Shown in pieces: positions 32,240-44,491 of a stretch of DNA of 64,000 nucleotides (its first letter is position 1; each line of letters begins with the position of its first letter). The stretch is from Areca catechu. Its lineage: Eukaryota; Streptophyta; Magnoliopsida; Arecales; Arecaceae. Location of the stretch: contig CM038046.1 of the NCBI GenBank assembly GCA_021397845.1, positions 63,010,021-63,074,020 of the forward strand, given 5' to 3'. The position numbers were made by a program, and so were the translations under genes. The notes beneath the pieces were generated by a model that worked only from the letters and a program-made list of their open reading frames with translations, was not told where the DNA came from and did not search any database.

Positions 32240-33450
32240 GACCCATTGATTGACTTCTTGAAGAACTGTCAACTTCTTGTAGATCAAAAGGAAGCCCACG
32301 ATATCAAGTATAGACCCTCCAAATACTTGATGCATGAGGGAAAACTCTACAAATAATCATTCTCTTGGCCCCTCCTCAAATGCTTGCAGTCCTTTGAGTG
32401 GAATTTACACTAAGAGAGGTTCATGAAGGGATCTATAGAGACCATGTTAGAAAAAGGGCATAGCCTACAAGTTACTCTAGCAATGTTATCATTGGCTGAC
32501 CATGCAGCAGGACACTAAAAGTTTTGTCATAAAATGTGATGCTTCTTAAAGAAATGCAAGTATACAACATCTCCCAACTATACTAATCACTCCTATATGC
32601 ATCCCATGGCCATTCGCACAATGGGGGATGGATATCCTTAGTCTGTTCCCTTCAACTTAGGGCAACATAAGTTTCTAATAGTTACTATCAACTACTTCAC
32701 GAGATGAGCAGATGCTGTGCCATTAGCCCACATCATTGAGTTAAAAGTAATAGATTTCATGTGGAAAGCTATCATCTACCACTTTGGCTTCACCAACAAT
32801 GGATGATAATTTATTGGCGCTTAGTTCAAAAATTTTACAAAGACCAAGGGATTTTATATCACCACACTTCAGTGGTGCATCCCCAAGCTAACAGAGAATC
32901 TAAAGTTACAAATCAAGCCATTCCCAAGGGATTAAAAAGAGACTCAACAAAGCAAAGGATCCTGGGTCGATAAGCTTTGTCATATGCTTTGGGCATACTG
33001 AACGACATCAAGGTTTTTGCTAGGAGAAACACCCTTTAGCCTGGCTTTTGAGATTGAAGCAATGATACCCATCGAAATCAGAGTACTCTTGGCATGAGTT
33101 GCAAACTATAATGATTAAACCAATTCAGAAAGATGACTTACAGACTTGGACCTTATAGATGAGGTCTGAGAGAAAGCATATATAAGATGTTAGCATACCA
33201 ATACAAGGTCACTCATTGCTTCTACACCAAGGTCTAGAGAAAGACTTTTAGAGTTGGTGATCCGGTACTACATCCAACAAATATTTTTCAACCTAGCCAA
33301 ATAGGCAAGCTCTCACCAAACTGGGAAGGACCCTACCAAGTGAAAAAAAACTTCAAGCCCAGAACCTATCAACTAAGGTAATTGGATAGAACTCCCTACT
33401 CTGACCATGGAACTCTATAAATTTATGGATCTATCATCAATAATGCCCCC
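32240..33450 (+). pseudogene. pol: Tat-1 integrase
   Basis: Resumes after Sire-D with DPLIDFLKNCQLLVDQKEA and YLMHEGKLYK, the pre-integrase linker. The core shows PWPFAQWGMDI with the first Asp (about 32610), KFLIVTINYFTR, ADAVPLAHIIELKVIDF, then a frameshifted second motif near 32800. PQANRESKVTNQAI (32882) has Lys where the third catalytic Glu of PQANGQ.E normally sits. The C-terminus is still recognisable (LGETPFSLAFEIEAMIP, and NWEGPYQVKKNFKPRTYQL near 33320). It is inactive through stops and lost catalytic residues. Confidence 0.8.
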
Positions 33451-33639
33451 CTCTTTCTACTAAATAGAAGTTCTTTTCCTATCTATGCTTATAGTGAAAG
33501 GTTTTCTTTAATCAAAACCCCCTTGAGTGAGAGTTACTTAGGCCAAATAAGATCCAAAAAATTCATCTGGCATAATCTATAATTAAAAACTAAGTAGCCC
33601 ACAGGGTTGAGACCCCATACCAAGGTGCTTAGGAGTCCA

Positions 33640-34110
33640 TTAGCCTAAGGAAATCCCTATTAAAGGATCAACATGGGCACTCAATTTACTTAAAATTGTG
33701 ATAAAAAACCTATAGGCTCTAGCAATCAAGAATATTGTGATGGGAAGCCTATAGGCTCCAGCTATTGGGAATATTGTGATCGGAAGACTATAGGCTCCAG
33801 CTATCGGAAATATTGCAATCGGAAGCCTTTAAGCTCCAGCGATTGAAAAAATTATGATTGAAAGTCCATAAGCTCTAGCAATTAGGAATTTTATGATCGA
33901 AAGCCTATAGCTCCAGTGATTGGGAAAGTTAGGATTGAAAGCCCATAGGCTTTAGCAATCAAGAAATTTATGATTGAAAGTCCATAGGCTCTAATGATCA
34001 GGAAAACTACGATCTAAAGCCTATAGGCTCCTGCAATTAGGAATATTGCAATCGAAAGCCAATAGGCTCCAGTGATTGAAAATATTATGATCAGATTTCC
34101 ATATTTTAAT
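33640..34110 (+). repeat. 39-40 bp tandem array with a palindromic core
   Basis: About ten degenerate copies of a 39-40 base unit include AAGCCTATAGGCTCCAGC and a GATCG/CGATT pair. The core AGCCTATAGGCT is a perfect 12-bp palindrome in several units. It lies 200 bases after integrase, in the 3' untranslated region of Tat-1, where Tat/Ogre elements are known to carry tandem repeats. Confidence 0.75.
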
Positions 34111-34711
34111 GAGATTGGAAAGATCATGATCAGGGGTATCGTGGATGATCACCCGAGCCTCCACCATTTGCTTAGATACAACTTGAGATGTAATCATGCA
34201 ATGTGAAGTGAACAAGCAATCCAAGAAATAGTCGATAGATACAATAAAGAGTACAAAAGTGTTAGAAGTTTTTCATTGATGAAACTAGATTACACACATG
34301 TAGCCTTATTGGCTAGATTACATGGGTCAGAGCCTCTCGGCTGATAAAATTACCCCCTATGTCTCTAAAGTATATGAAAAATAATAACACCCACTGAAGG
34401 ACTTATCTCCTAGAATCCCAAGCTCTTCTATAGAGTTGGGATTACTTTCTAAGAAGTTAAGTGACCGTGGCCCTCAATAGGATAACTGAAAAGATAGGAT
34501 GTGACTAAGGGCACAAGCATAGCATCCTTTTTTAGGAAAAAGCTATTTTAATGAAGAGCACAACTGGCAGCCCCAATAAGGAGGACAGGATGAAAGCGAG
34601 GCCAGAAGTAACATTCCACAAAGCAGCTTGTTATCGAAGAAGAAAGCTCACGAGCGGGATGAAGATGGACTAGGAATTTTGGAAACTATCCCCAATTCAT
34701 CCTTGAGCTAT
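34111..34711 (+). other. Tat-1 3' region, no gene seen
   Basis: Unique-looking sequence between the 40-bp array and LTR F. No domain is visible in any frame; the 67-codon minus-strand frame at 34224-34021 looks accidental. Confidence 0.5.
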
Positions 34712-37053
34712 TGTAGGATTACAATTGCATAGCAAAAGAATATATTTCAAAATTTTTTTCAATATTGAAACCCTAGTCAACCAAAACCCTAGACCCAAGA
34801 TCCCTTGACAACAATAATTAATTAGGATAATATATAAAGGACTTAGAGAAATACTTGTAATGCTACATCCTAATATTTCTATAAGCACACAAGTGCATAT
34901 CCTCCAAAGGTGACCCATATGAAAATCACTCCAAGACTAGGACTCCTTCCAAAAATCTTGTTGATGAGTTCTAACCTATAGAACTCAGTTTGACCCAACC
35001 AGACCAAACCCATTTTTAACTTGGACTTGGACTCTCTTTATCTTGGAATTGGACTTCTACACTTTCATTTTCTAACTCTAATTTTTCTCGTAATTATCTT
35101 TCTAAGCTCTTGTCTTAAATAGGCAGACTTGTCTTAATATAAGACCTTGTCTTAACAAGAGAAGGAAGACAACTAGTTAGATAGAGTTGGAATGGCCTAA
35201 ACCTTACCTGTCAACCCATTTTTATATTAATATTAGAGGTTCTAAATGTCTTAGATACATCGGTCTTAAAGCTACATAAATCAGCATATCAAAATTAAGA
35301 GTCCTATATGAGGACTCTTAATTATAAGATACATTGATTCAGCCTTCCCCGTGCATGCCCCATCATGAAGAGAAACGTTTCACACCCTTTCATAAATCCA
35401 AAAAATCATGATTTTTCCATGTGTATAGCCCTTTTAACTAGCTTTTAGATGGCACAAATCTTAGATTAAAAGACTTATTCTACCCAAAATAGATAAAATA
35501 TCATGTGTCGCTTCATGTGATTATCTACCGTGTGCACTGGAGTAACATGAGTTCCATGGCCCTTAAGGCCCACACACACTTTAAAATATGTATCCACATG
35601 ATGGACTTAGAGGACTGCCACAGGGATTTGAAATATTTAATAAAACCCTTCTCAAATAAAACTCCAAGTCACACAAAACAATTAGCCTTATCCTTAGCAC
35701 AAAACATGATCAAGTTCAAGTCAACTTGGACTCTATAATTAGCACCATAAATTGCTGAAGAATGTCCAATAAAATCCAGATAAAATTAGTCCAAGTCGGA
35801 GGCTAACCTTATTTAATTAATAACTCGATTGGGTTAATTAGTTCAACAAGATTTTGATCAAATCAAAGCGATTAATGAGCTAGGAGTTTTGCCACATGTG
35901 CTAGTATGTTTCCTGGCTATCCTATTTGGCTCCTTTGGTCCAACCAACCAACCAAATATTGTTCTTGGTTAATTTCCTTATGTGCATGACTCTATGAGTT
36001 CTATATCTAGATAGCAGTAGGTATGGGTATGTATTTAACCTAATCAATAAGAATCCATCTAATTGATTTAGGTCAAACCCATACTAATCCTAGTTGTTAA
36101 ACTAGACCTTCTTTCTAATTGACCCATGAATTAATCACTTTAATTCATGTAAACCTACAAGACATGATTAACATCTAGTAATATATCATGCCTACTCGAA
36201 GATGAAAAATTTAATAAAATTACTAAAATACCCTTAATGGCAAGTTATCATGCAATTTAATCCTTCGATCACCCTTTATCCCGAATAAGTGAAGGGGTTT
36301 GGAAGTTTGTCAAACCCTAACACTTTATTCATTTGAATCTCGAGCCAATAATGAAGCCTCAACCAATGAAAGATTAGAAATAATTTCTAATTTCATCCTA
36401 CTTTGATCAAAGATTTCTTGAGTCATCATATGATAAGATACATAGGATAAATTCCTCTCTTACTAGGAGTGACCAATTCCATGTTGATCTACTCACAACC
36501 TCATGCACAATCCACCATATCCATGAACACCCTGTATATAATTTAGTCATGAATGAGTATGAAACAAAACATGGATTCATGTACACAAGGTTCTATGGTG
36601 ATCTCAAGTCTAAGGATCACTTGCACGACTCCCACTAAGAGAATCATCTTTTGATAAGTAAGTAAAACTCCATAAGATGTTCTCATGGTGAATCAATTCA
36701 GTAGACTTATTCCCATATGAGCACCCACATCTTGTATTAGTATTTCTACACAAGTGGTTGTGAGACCAACCACCCTCTTCATTGAGCATACATAAGATGT
36801 GCCAATCTTAATAGAAATATCGATCCCTATCTTGATGACCTATAACTGGGAATGTTTTAGACTATGATTTACAGGATTTTAGGTCTCACTATTATAAACT
36901 CATCACAACCCTAAATTCATTGCCCTAATCTATGGGGTTCATCATAATCTTAAAATAAATAATATAAGACACAACAAATGATGAAACATAAATGTCTCTT
37001 TATAATAAATTATCATATATGAGTTGGAAAAATTTATAAAAAAGTTCCTAACA
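34712..37053 (-). repeat. LTR F, probable solo LTR (about 2.3 kb)
   Basis: On the minus strand it begins TGTTAGGAACTTTT (37053) and ends AATCCTACA (34712), giving imperfect TGTTAGG/CCTACA ends. It is AT-rich with AATTAAT runs like the LTR-like sequence at 13969-15870, and has no coding domains. No matching target duplication is apparent (flanks GCTAT and CATAA), so the ends or the solo-LTR reading may be off. Confidence 0.45.
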
Positions 37054-37739
37054 CATAAGAAATATGATTGGCTTGCAAGGCACTATTCTTTTAGCTGCTA
37101 ATGCCATCCATAACCTCTGGTGAGAGCTCCCAATTTGCCTCTCTAGTAAAGCAAAGTTGCCCCTTGAGGAAGGATTGGATAAAGCTACATAGAACCTAAG
37201 CCCTTTGACTCACATTAAGTCCACCAATCAGCTATAGATGTAGTGATGCAAATTGATAGCCAGCCATTTAGTCCACTAACCAACTGTAATAATAGTGGTC
37301 CAGCAATAGTGCCAGATGCCCATGAAATTCTCCTCCCAGGGAGAACCTCTCCTTTAAAAAGACCAGTCCTGCAATTCCAGCACCTCTGCCAAAAGTCGAC
37401 TGTAACAACCCCTTGGAGGTTTTTGGCAACATGGTGGCAAGGAAGAGTTGTGGAAGTCCAACACCCCCTAACTATGCTTTATAGTAAGCTTGATGGGAAG
37501 CCCACTGCTTACATGCCCAACCAAAACTTGGCAAACATCGCTCTCTCAAAAAATGGGTATCACAGGGAAAGAATGATGAGCGATAGTGGTTCTCCCATCC
37601 TCATCTCCTCATGAATTGCACCTAGAAAACCCATGTTGATTAAAGCATGACCAATCAAAGCTCCTGAAAATCTATTATTACATGAAGTGACACTTCTCGA
37701 TGAAGAGAGATTCTTGAAGGTTGGAGAATTTGATGCACC
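37054..37739 (+). other. Unassigned segment between LTR F and the 55-bp array
   Basis: It contains a 123-codon plus-strand ORF at 37243-37614, with no family I recognise. The translation is moderately Pro/Ser/Thr-rich with a CQKSTVTTPWRFLATWWQG stretch. It could be the remainder of the Tat-1 3' region or a captured fragment. The sequence passes into the 55-bp array near 37740. Confidence 0.35.
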
Positions 37740-39265
37740 CCTTGGGCAATCAATGCCCACTAGCTCCAAGTAACTAAGTAGTGCTTAATTAGATTCCTCG
37801 GGCAATCAATGCCCAATGGCTCCAAGTGACTGAGCAGTGCTCGATTAGAGTCCTTAGGCGATCAACGCTCCTGGCTCCAAGTGACTGAGTAGCACTTGGT
37901 CAGAGCCATCAAACGATCAACACCCACCGCTCCAAGTGACTGAGTAGTACTCGATCAGAGCCCTCAAGTAAATAATATCCATTGGCTCTAAGTGACCGAG
38001 TAGTACTTGGTCAGAGATCTCAAGTGATCAATGTCCATTGGCTTTATGTGACTGAGTAGAGCTCAGTCAGAGCCCTTAGATGATCAATATCCACTGGTTC
38101 AAAGTGACTGAGTAGCGCTCAGTCAGAGCCCTCAAGTGAATAACATCCATTGACTCCAAGTGATCGAGTAGCACTTAGTCAGAGCCCTCAGGCGATCAAT
38201 GCCTTCTAGTTTCAAGTGAGCAAGTAGTGCTCAGTTAGAACCCTCAAGCAATCAACATCCATGCTCTAAGTGACTGTGTAGCCCTCAGTCAGAGCCCTTG
38301 GGAGATCAATTTCCACTAGCTTTAAGAGACGAGTATCTCTCGGTCAGAGCCCTCAGGCGATCAATGCCCACTAGCTCCAAGTATGTAAGTAGCGCTCAAT
38401 CAAAGCCCCTAAGTGAACAGCACCCTTTGGCTCCAAGTGTATGAGTAATGCATAGTCAGAGCCCTTAGGTGATCAATGCCTACTGGCTCCAAGTGATTGA
38501 GCAATGCTCGATCAGAGCTCTCAAACAAATAATATCTACTGACTCCAAGTAACCAAGTAGCACTTAGTCAAAGCCCTTAGATGATCAATGCCCACTAGCT
38601 CCAAGTAATCGAGTAGCACTCGATCAAAGCCCTCAGGCGATCAATAACTGCTGGCTCCAAATGATCGAGTAGCACTCAATCAGAGCCCTCAAGTAATCAA
38701 CACCCACTAGCTCCAAGTAACTGAGTAGCGCTTGGTCAGAGCTCTCAGGTGATTAATGCCCACTGGTCCAAGTGACTGAGTAGCACTCAATCAGAGCCCT
38801 CAGGTGGACAATGCCCATTGGCTCCAAGTGATCGAGTAGCACTCGATCAAAGCTCTTGGACAATTAATGCTCATTAGCTCCAAGTGACCGAGTAGCACTC
38901 AGTTAGAGCCCTCAAGTGAACATCCATTGGCTCCAAGTGACCGAGTAGCACTCAGTTAGAGCTCTCAAGTGATCAACATCCACTAGCTCTAAGTAACCGA
39001 GTAGCACTCGATTAAAGCCCTCAGGTGAACAACATCCATTGGCTCCGAGTGACCGAGTAGCGCTTGGTTAGAGCTCTCAAGCAAACAACACCAATTGGCT
39101 CCAAGTGACCAAGTAGTTCTCGATCAGAGTCCTCAGGCGATCAATGCCCACTGGTTCCAAGTGATCGAGTAGCACTCGATCAGAGCCCTTAAGTGATTAA
39201 CACCCACTAGCTCCAAGTGACTAAGTAGCACTCGATCAGATCCCTCAAGTTGTTAACTCTCACTA
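37740..39265 (+). repeat. 55-bp tandem array with a hairpin core
   Basis: About 27 head-to-tail units of 55 bases (54-56) share GGCTCCAAGTG, then GA(C/T)(C/T)GAGTAGCACTC, then CAGAGCCCTCAGGCGATCAA. Bases GATCGAGT-AGC-ACTCGATC form an 8-bp stem with a 3-base loop. It is interrupted by Sire-G at 39266 and resumes at 50499. It lies in the 3' part of Tat-1. Confidence 0.9.
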
Positions 39266-41012
39266 TGTTACCCAGGTGGCTACCCAAGAGGGGAGTGAAT
39301 TGGGAATTTAAAATTTAGAGCAGATAATGTGCAATTAAAAATCTCTTATAAGTGGTAGGTGATGTGACAGAGTATTAAATTGTAGATGCTAAATAGAGTC
39401 AAGTAAGCATAACACAAACACACAAAATTTATAGTGGTTCGGAGGAACCCAGCTCCTACATCAACTACCTAAGATACCACTTGGGATTTTCACTATATTC
39501 ACACCTGAATACAGTCAGATTGTTTTACAGGATCACAATCAAAAACCTCTATACTTTGGTTTTAACGGGATCACCAAAGAAAACCCAACACCCTTTAGTT
39601 TTGAACGGGCTCACCAAAGAAACCTAACTTGGTTTTACTAGGATCACCAAAAATCCAACACTTTGTTTTTATCAAGGCTCACCAAGAACCTATTTGGTTT
39701 TTCAACCGAGCTCACTAATAATCCAACAACAATTCAGAAATAGAATTGAAGTAAATGCAACAATAAATGACAAACTCAATTTGTCGGATAGTTACCGATG
39801 TAGCTTGATAGAAGTCCACTTGACTTGCACTTGAATGAGCTTTAATTGCTTCAGTGGCTTCGTCTAAAATTGCTTCAAGCTTTGGACCAGAGCTGGTGAA
39901 GACTTGAAGGCTTGCTTGAGTGCTATTGTGCTATCTTTTTTTTTGGTAGGTAGGATATTCAATGTAGCTCTCAAAACTTTGAAGAACTTTCTTAGTTATT
40001 TCTTCAAGGAAGTTCAAATCTTTCAAATATAAGATCTTCCATCACTTCAAGATAATTCTAGCCATTGTAGACCATTGAAAAGTGGTTTGTGACCGTTGGA
40101 GCACTTTTTGGCATTCAAAAATAAATTCTGGAACTAGCCATTAGATACCTGAAAGCGATGTTCAAGTCGACTCGGATTCCTTCGAGTTGGCTCGGATCCT
40201 TCGAGTTGATAGGTCGAGTTGCCAAATCTTCAGTGCAGTTGGCTCTTTGTCTCAGGGTGCAAAACTTCACTCTAGACAAGTCGGCTCTTAATAGCTCAGG
40301 TCAGCTCGAACTTATATCTTTAAAAAACTTGAACTCAAGGAGTCGGCTCTTTTGATCTTTGGTCGGCTCTTCTTCTCAGGTTCTGAAATCATCACTCTAG
40401 AAGAGTCGGCTCGATGCAGTTCGGGTCGACTTTCCTTCTCAGGTCTTCAATATTTGTTCTGGAAAAGTTGGCTCTTTTTAGTTCGGTTCGGCTTGCCTGG
40501 CTGTTCTCAGAAATCTTCAAAAATAGGACTCTAGAGGAGTCGGCTCGGACATATTCCACTCGACTCGGATTCACTGGAGTTGGCTCGGTTACCTTCGAGT
40601 TGGCTTGGATTGCTGCGTACCAGAATCCTTGCTGCGTGCCATGAAGTAGAGTCGGCTCTTCAACATGCTGGGTCAGCTCGAGTATCTTCTTCAGGACTTT
40701 CATAATTGAACTCAAAGAAAAACTCTTACCAACATTCTTACAACATTTCAATCATACCAACTCAAATTAATTCTAAGGAACACACACACAGAAGTAACCC
40801 TTTTTACATGATTTTTTCTTAGCTTTTTCATTGGGTTCTTCTTTACAAAAACAAATTACAACACAACTCAAACAAGAAACAAAGGTGTAGGAGTTGAAGT
40901 TTGAACAATTAACTCATCCTATAAAAACTTGTAAAACACTTGAAGAGTTGTTAGAAATAAATGTAAATGCTCCAATATTTGGTTATCATCAAAATCACTT
41001 ATGGGGTCAACA
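39266..41012 (-). repeat. Sire-G 3' LTR
   Basis: Plus strand TGTTACCCAGG to GGGGTCAACA. It contains a hairpin array (39535-39735), and a type-B cluster of GAGTCGGCTC motifs (40160-40680). It differs from the 5' LTR by scattered substitutions, visible every 15-30 bases in places. Confidence 0.95.
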
Positions 41013-41013
41013 A

Positions 41014-41538
41014 TCTCCCCCTTTTTGATGATGACAAAACACTGGGCATGAATAATTCTTTACACTTTACATGTATTAGAGTATTTGAAAGTTAAGTAAT
41101 TACATGTATCAAAGCTAATTAAGTTTGTAAATAAGTATCAGAGCTCAAGAGATGATATTATTGTATATCATCAAGGTATCAAACTTTTCATGCTTCGTAA
41201 TATTATGATTAGCACAAAACATGGAGTATCAGAGTTTTGAAAAAATTGACAGAATTAAGATCAATTTATAGAGCAATAGCAATCAAAGCATTAAGATTAA
41301 GTAGCAATCAGAGCAAAATCTAGAGTAATAGCAATCAGAGCGTAATCATTCAAGAAAATCTCTCCCTTTCTCTAGGTTTTAATGTAATTAAGCATTAGGT
41401 TCTTTTGAATACTATCACTTTTGTGCTCCGCCTTTTTCAATCTTTTTAAGTACTTTAAGAACAATTTGTAGGAAGCTCAACATACATAAGAGAATTTTCA
41501 TGACAACACAATTCTCCAACACATTTCTCCCCTTTTTG
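41014..41538 (-). other. Sire-G repeated polypurine tracts and PBS complements
   Basis: On the minus strand, purine tracts lie at 41026-41014 (next to the LTR), 41373-41359 and 41538-41526. Between them the plus strand reads GTATCAGAGC or close variants at 41106, 41135, 41226, 41304 and 41331, that is, PBS complements in the element's sense orientation. Confidence 0.7.
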
Positions 41539-41829
41539 TCAATCAATCAAAAAGGTGATTTCAAATAAAGCTCAGATTTTGAAATAGATTGAGAAAGTCT
41601 TTAATATTTGTTTGATATAATTTCACTTTCTCAAATTTGAAATTCTAATTAAAAATTCATCACAATTGTATCAAAGCATTGAAAGGATAACTCATCATAA
41701 CAAAAGATCTTTAATTTCATTGAAAGATATGCCATACAAAGTAAGAAAGAAAGTACATTCATATTGTAAAAGATAAAAAGTAAAACATTAACAGGGTCAA
41801 AATTACAACCAAAAGACTAGTCAAATAAC

Positions 41830-43248
41830 CTATTCTTCTTCTTCTTCACTAGAAGAAGAAGAGCCTACCTCTATAAATTTATCAGAGGTCTTAGTTTTCA
41901 GGGGTTTAAACCTTAAATCCTTGAATCTAGTTCTACCAGGGGCTCTAAAAGACTTAGTCTTCTTGGTTTTGGGTTTCTTCTTGGTCTCAAAAGGTTTAGG
42001 TTTGATTGAGGGAAGATCAAATGAAGCAATAGGAGCACGAGTCTCGAGTGACTCCTTGAAGATCTATTCATGAGCATCTTCAGTAGTGATTGTTTCCTTT
42101 TGGCATTGCAGCAAGATGCTTCTGATCTCTTCTCTAAAATCCTCCATTTGCTTTTCAATTTTCTCCTGGTGAAGCTTCTGTTTAGATCTCATTTCCTGTA
42201 AGCTTGTATTAACTATACTTTTCATTTCATCAATTGCAGAATTCATGTGATCTTTCAATGAACTTGAAATTGTTTCCATCTTCTAAAATATTAGCTTCTT
42301 AAGGTCAGATGGAGTAATCATTGTACCTTCAAGTCTTTCTTCAACAGTAGTAGCTTCATCATCTTCTGAAAAAGTAGCAGCAAACTGATTAGACATTTTC
42401 TTTATCCATATTCCTTCCTACAGCTTGTAACCTATTCTTTTCAGTGAATTGAAGAAGTGTCAAAGTGATATAGTGGCTTGCCAATCTCATTGGTTAAGTC
42501 AACTCTAGCTTCTTCAAATAGTAGAGTGAAGACCGTACCATAGGGTAGGCTGGCTTTAACATTCCTGGCTGCTTCAGTCATTTGAACATCATTATGTAGG
42601 GAAGATTGAGAGGCTTTTCTTCTTTTAGATGTCCCATAAAGGTCTTGTCTTTCTCGCTGACCCAATCAAAGTGACCAGTTTTGGGAAAAAATATTCTACT
42701 GACCATACTGTGTAGAAGCCTCATTTCCTTCGATAGTAAGTTGGCCTGAACATGCTGAACACAGCTCACGTCTTCTTTCTCCAAAATGAGCTTTAATATG
42801 TGTTCTTTGTCCGGTAGAGTAAGCTCAGTGGTGCCGTCCGTAGGCATTTGTAGCAAATTGCCCAACTTCTCTTCATCCACGATGATCTTGATTCCCTTAA
42901 CTGTTGATTCCAAATGAAATTCTTGAAGAACAATATTTTCATATAAGATCGTACCAGTGAGGGGTAGGTTAAGATGTCCAAAGAAGAGAAATGCTTCCAG
43001 CCCTAACTTTCTATCCATCTTTCGATATTTATTTCCATCTCTTCTAGGAAGGAGAAATCTATTCTTCTTCCGTAAGTGACATGCCGGTTGGCCATTGAGA
43101 TAATCTGTGCAGTAGGAGAGGGAGTTTCTTCTTCTTGTTGCTTAGTGGTAGACCTTTTCCTCTTTTCTCTTTTCCCTTTTGCATCTTCACTGCATGCGCT
43201 TGATTCACCAACTTGAAGAATCTTCCTTGCAAATCTTCGAGAAGCCAT
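41830..43248 (-). pseudogene. Sire-G envelope-like ORF
   Basis: Starts MASRRFARKILQVGESS at 43248; an 81-codon open part is followed after one stop or frame change by 146 codons (43018-42578). These include LGLEAFLFFGHLNLPLTGTI, MRLLHSMVSRIFFPKTGHFD and LPYIMMFK, matching the conserved block of Sire-A and Sire-D. Next is a frameshift near 42600 and FTLLFEEARVDLTNEIGK, then a clear coiled coil (42279-42064, SSLKDHMNSAIDEMKSIVN, then MRSKQKLHQEKIEKQMEDF). A Lys/Arg-rich segment (about 42000-41900) and an acidic end (SSSSSEEEEE) with a stop at 41832-41830 close it. No signal peptide or membrane span is evident; the basic patch and acidic tail would suit a nucleic-acid or nuclear role as well. 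Confidence 0.75.
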
Positions 43249-43377
43249 TGCAGTGGAGTTTAGGAAATTTAGGTTCTAGGGAATGAATTTTGGGAGTTTG
43301 GTAAAGTTTCCGAGAGGAGTAGAGTGTGTTTGAAATAAAATGGAAGGAGTGAAGTACAAAAAAGATAGTTCAGAATT

Positions 43378-43575
43378 CTTTAAATAGCTATTTCCCGACT
43401 TTCGAGTCAGCTTACCCAACCCTAGAAAAATCCGAGTCAGCTCGACCAGAGCGAACTCAGAAAAATCAAAACATCGAGTCGGCTAGGCAAAGACTTAGTC
43501 AGCTCAACCAGAGTAATAGGTAGAGAACTCAGATATTCGAGCCGGCTCTTCCAGAGCAAGATTGCTCGAGTCGAC
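43378..43575 (-). promoter_or_regulatory. U3-like motif cluster plus TATA box upstream of the Sire-G envelope-like ORF
   Basis: On the minus strand at least seven type-B motifs (for example GAGTCGACTCG at 43577-43567, GAGCCGGCTCG, GAGTCGGCTAG-like words) cover 43575-43400. They are followed by TATTTAAAG at 43386-43378, 130 bases before the ATG at 43248. The motif type matches this element's own LTR (type B), not that of Sire-A or Sire-D. TATTTAAAG also equals the LTR TATA box of Sire-D. Confidence 0.55.
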
Positions 43576-43741
43576 TCGAATAGAAACTTTCCATAAAAAA
43601 TGAAATGATTCAGAAATTGAAATCGATAAAATGAAAGTCCAAGGAAAGTTGCTCAACAATCATGAATAAATGTAAGAGGTTTTCTAGATAATTCATCCTT
43701 AGTTTTAAAGGAAATCAGGTTATTTAAATCTAGAAAGGATC

Positions 43742-44490
43742 TCAAAGCCCTAATTCTCCTCTAAGCAATTCAAATCTATCCTGATTTAGTGGCTTAGTAA
43801 AAATGTCAGCTAATTATTTGTCAGTAGGGATAAATTCTAATTCAATGTCACTATTCAAAACATGGTCTCTAATAAAATGGTGTCTAATCTCTATGTGCTT
43901 AGTTCTAGAGTGTTGAAAGGAGTTTTGGTTAAATTTATAACACTTGTGTTACACACTTGATAGGAATTTTGCATTCTGTAACACCAAAGTCTTCTAGTTA
44001 TTGTTTAATCCATAACACTTGTGCACAACAACTCCCTGCAGCAATATACTCTATCTCAGCAGTAGAAAGTGCTACCGAGTTTTATTTCTTGCAGTGCCAT
44101 GAGATTAAATTCAACACTAGAAATTGACATGTACCGCTAGTGCTTTTTCTATCAACTTTACAACTAGCATAATCAACATCGGAAAATTCGATTAAATTCA
44201 AAGATGATTCTTTTAAAAACCAAAGACCTAGATTACTTGTACCTTTCAAATATCTCAATATTCTTTTAACAGCAAGCATATGTGTTTTCTTAGGATTGCA
44301 TTGAAATCTAGCACATACACATACACTATACAAGATATTCGGTCTACTTTAAGTTAAATATAATAAGGATCCGATCATACCTCTATATAGCTTTTGGTCA
44401 ACATTGGATCCACTTTCATCTTTGTCCAATTTGTAAGATGGGCTCATGGGTGTGCTCATTTGTTTTCTCATCTCCATACCAAACTTCTTG
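43742..44490 (-). pseudogene. pol: Sire-G pol: RT C-terminus and RNase H
   Basis: Minus-strand copia RNase H. The open piece 44333-44082 has MYSVCVCARFQCNPKKTHML, LRYLKGTSNLGLW and FSDVDYASCKVDRKSTSGT. The next part (about 44080-43742) shows LSTAEIEYIAAGS, the CRI-type region with several stops, SKHIEIRHHFIRDHV, ADIFTKPLNQDRFELLRGEL and a TGA at 43744-43742. Asp of the active site reads FSDVDY; stops near 44080 and 43940 inactivate it. Confidence 0.8.
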
Positions 44491-44491
44491 A

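Noticed and set aside
34707..37058. Target-site duplication for LTR F
   Set aside because: Flanks GCTAT and CATAA do not match, so the solo-LTR call rests on ends and composition only.
37740..39265. Possible CRISPR-like array (repeated palindromic units)
   Set aside because: Units are contiguous with no unique spacers, there are no cas genes, and the context is a plant retrotransposon.
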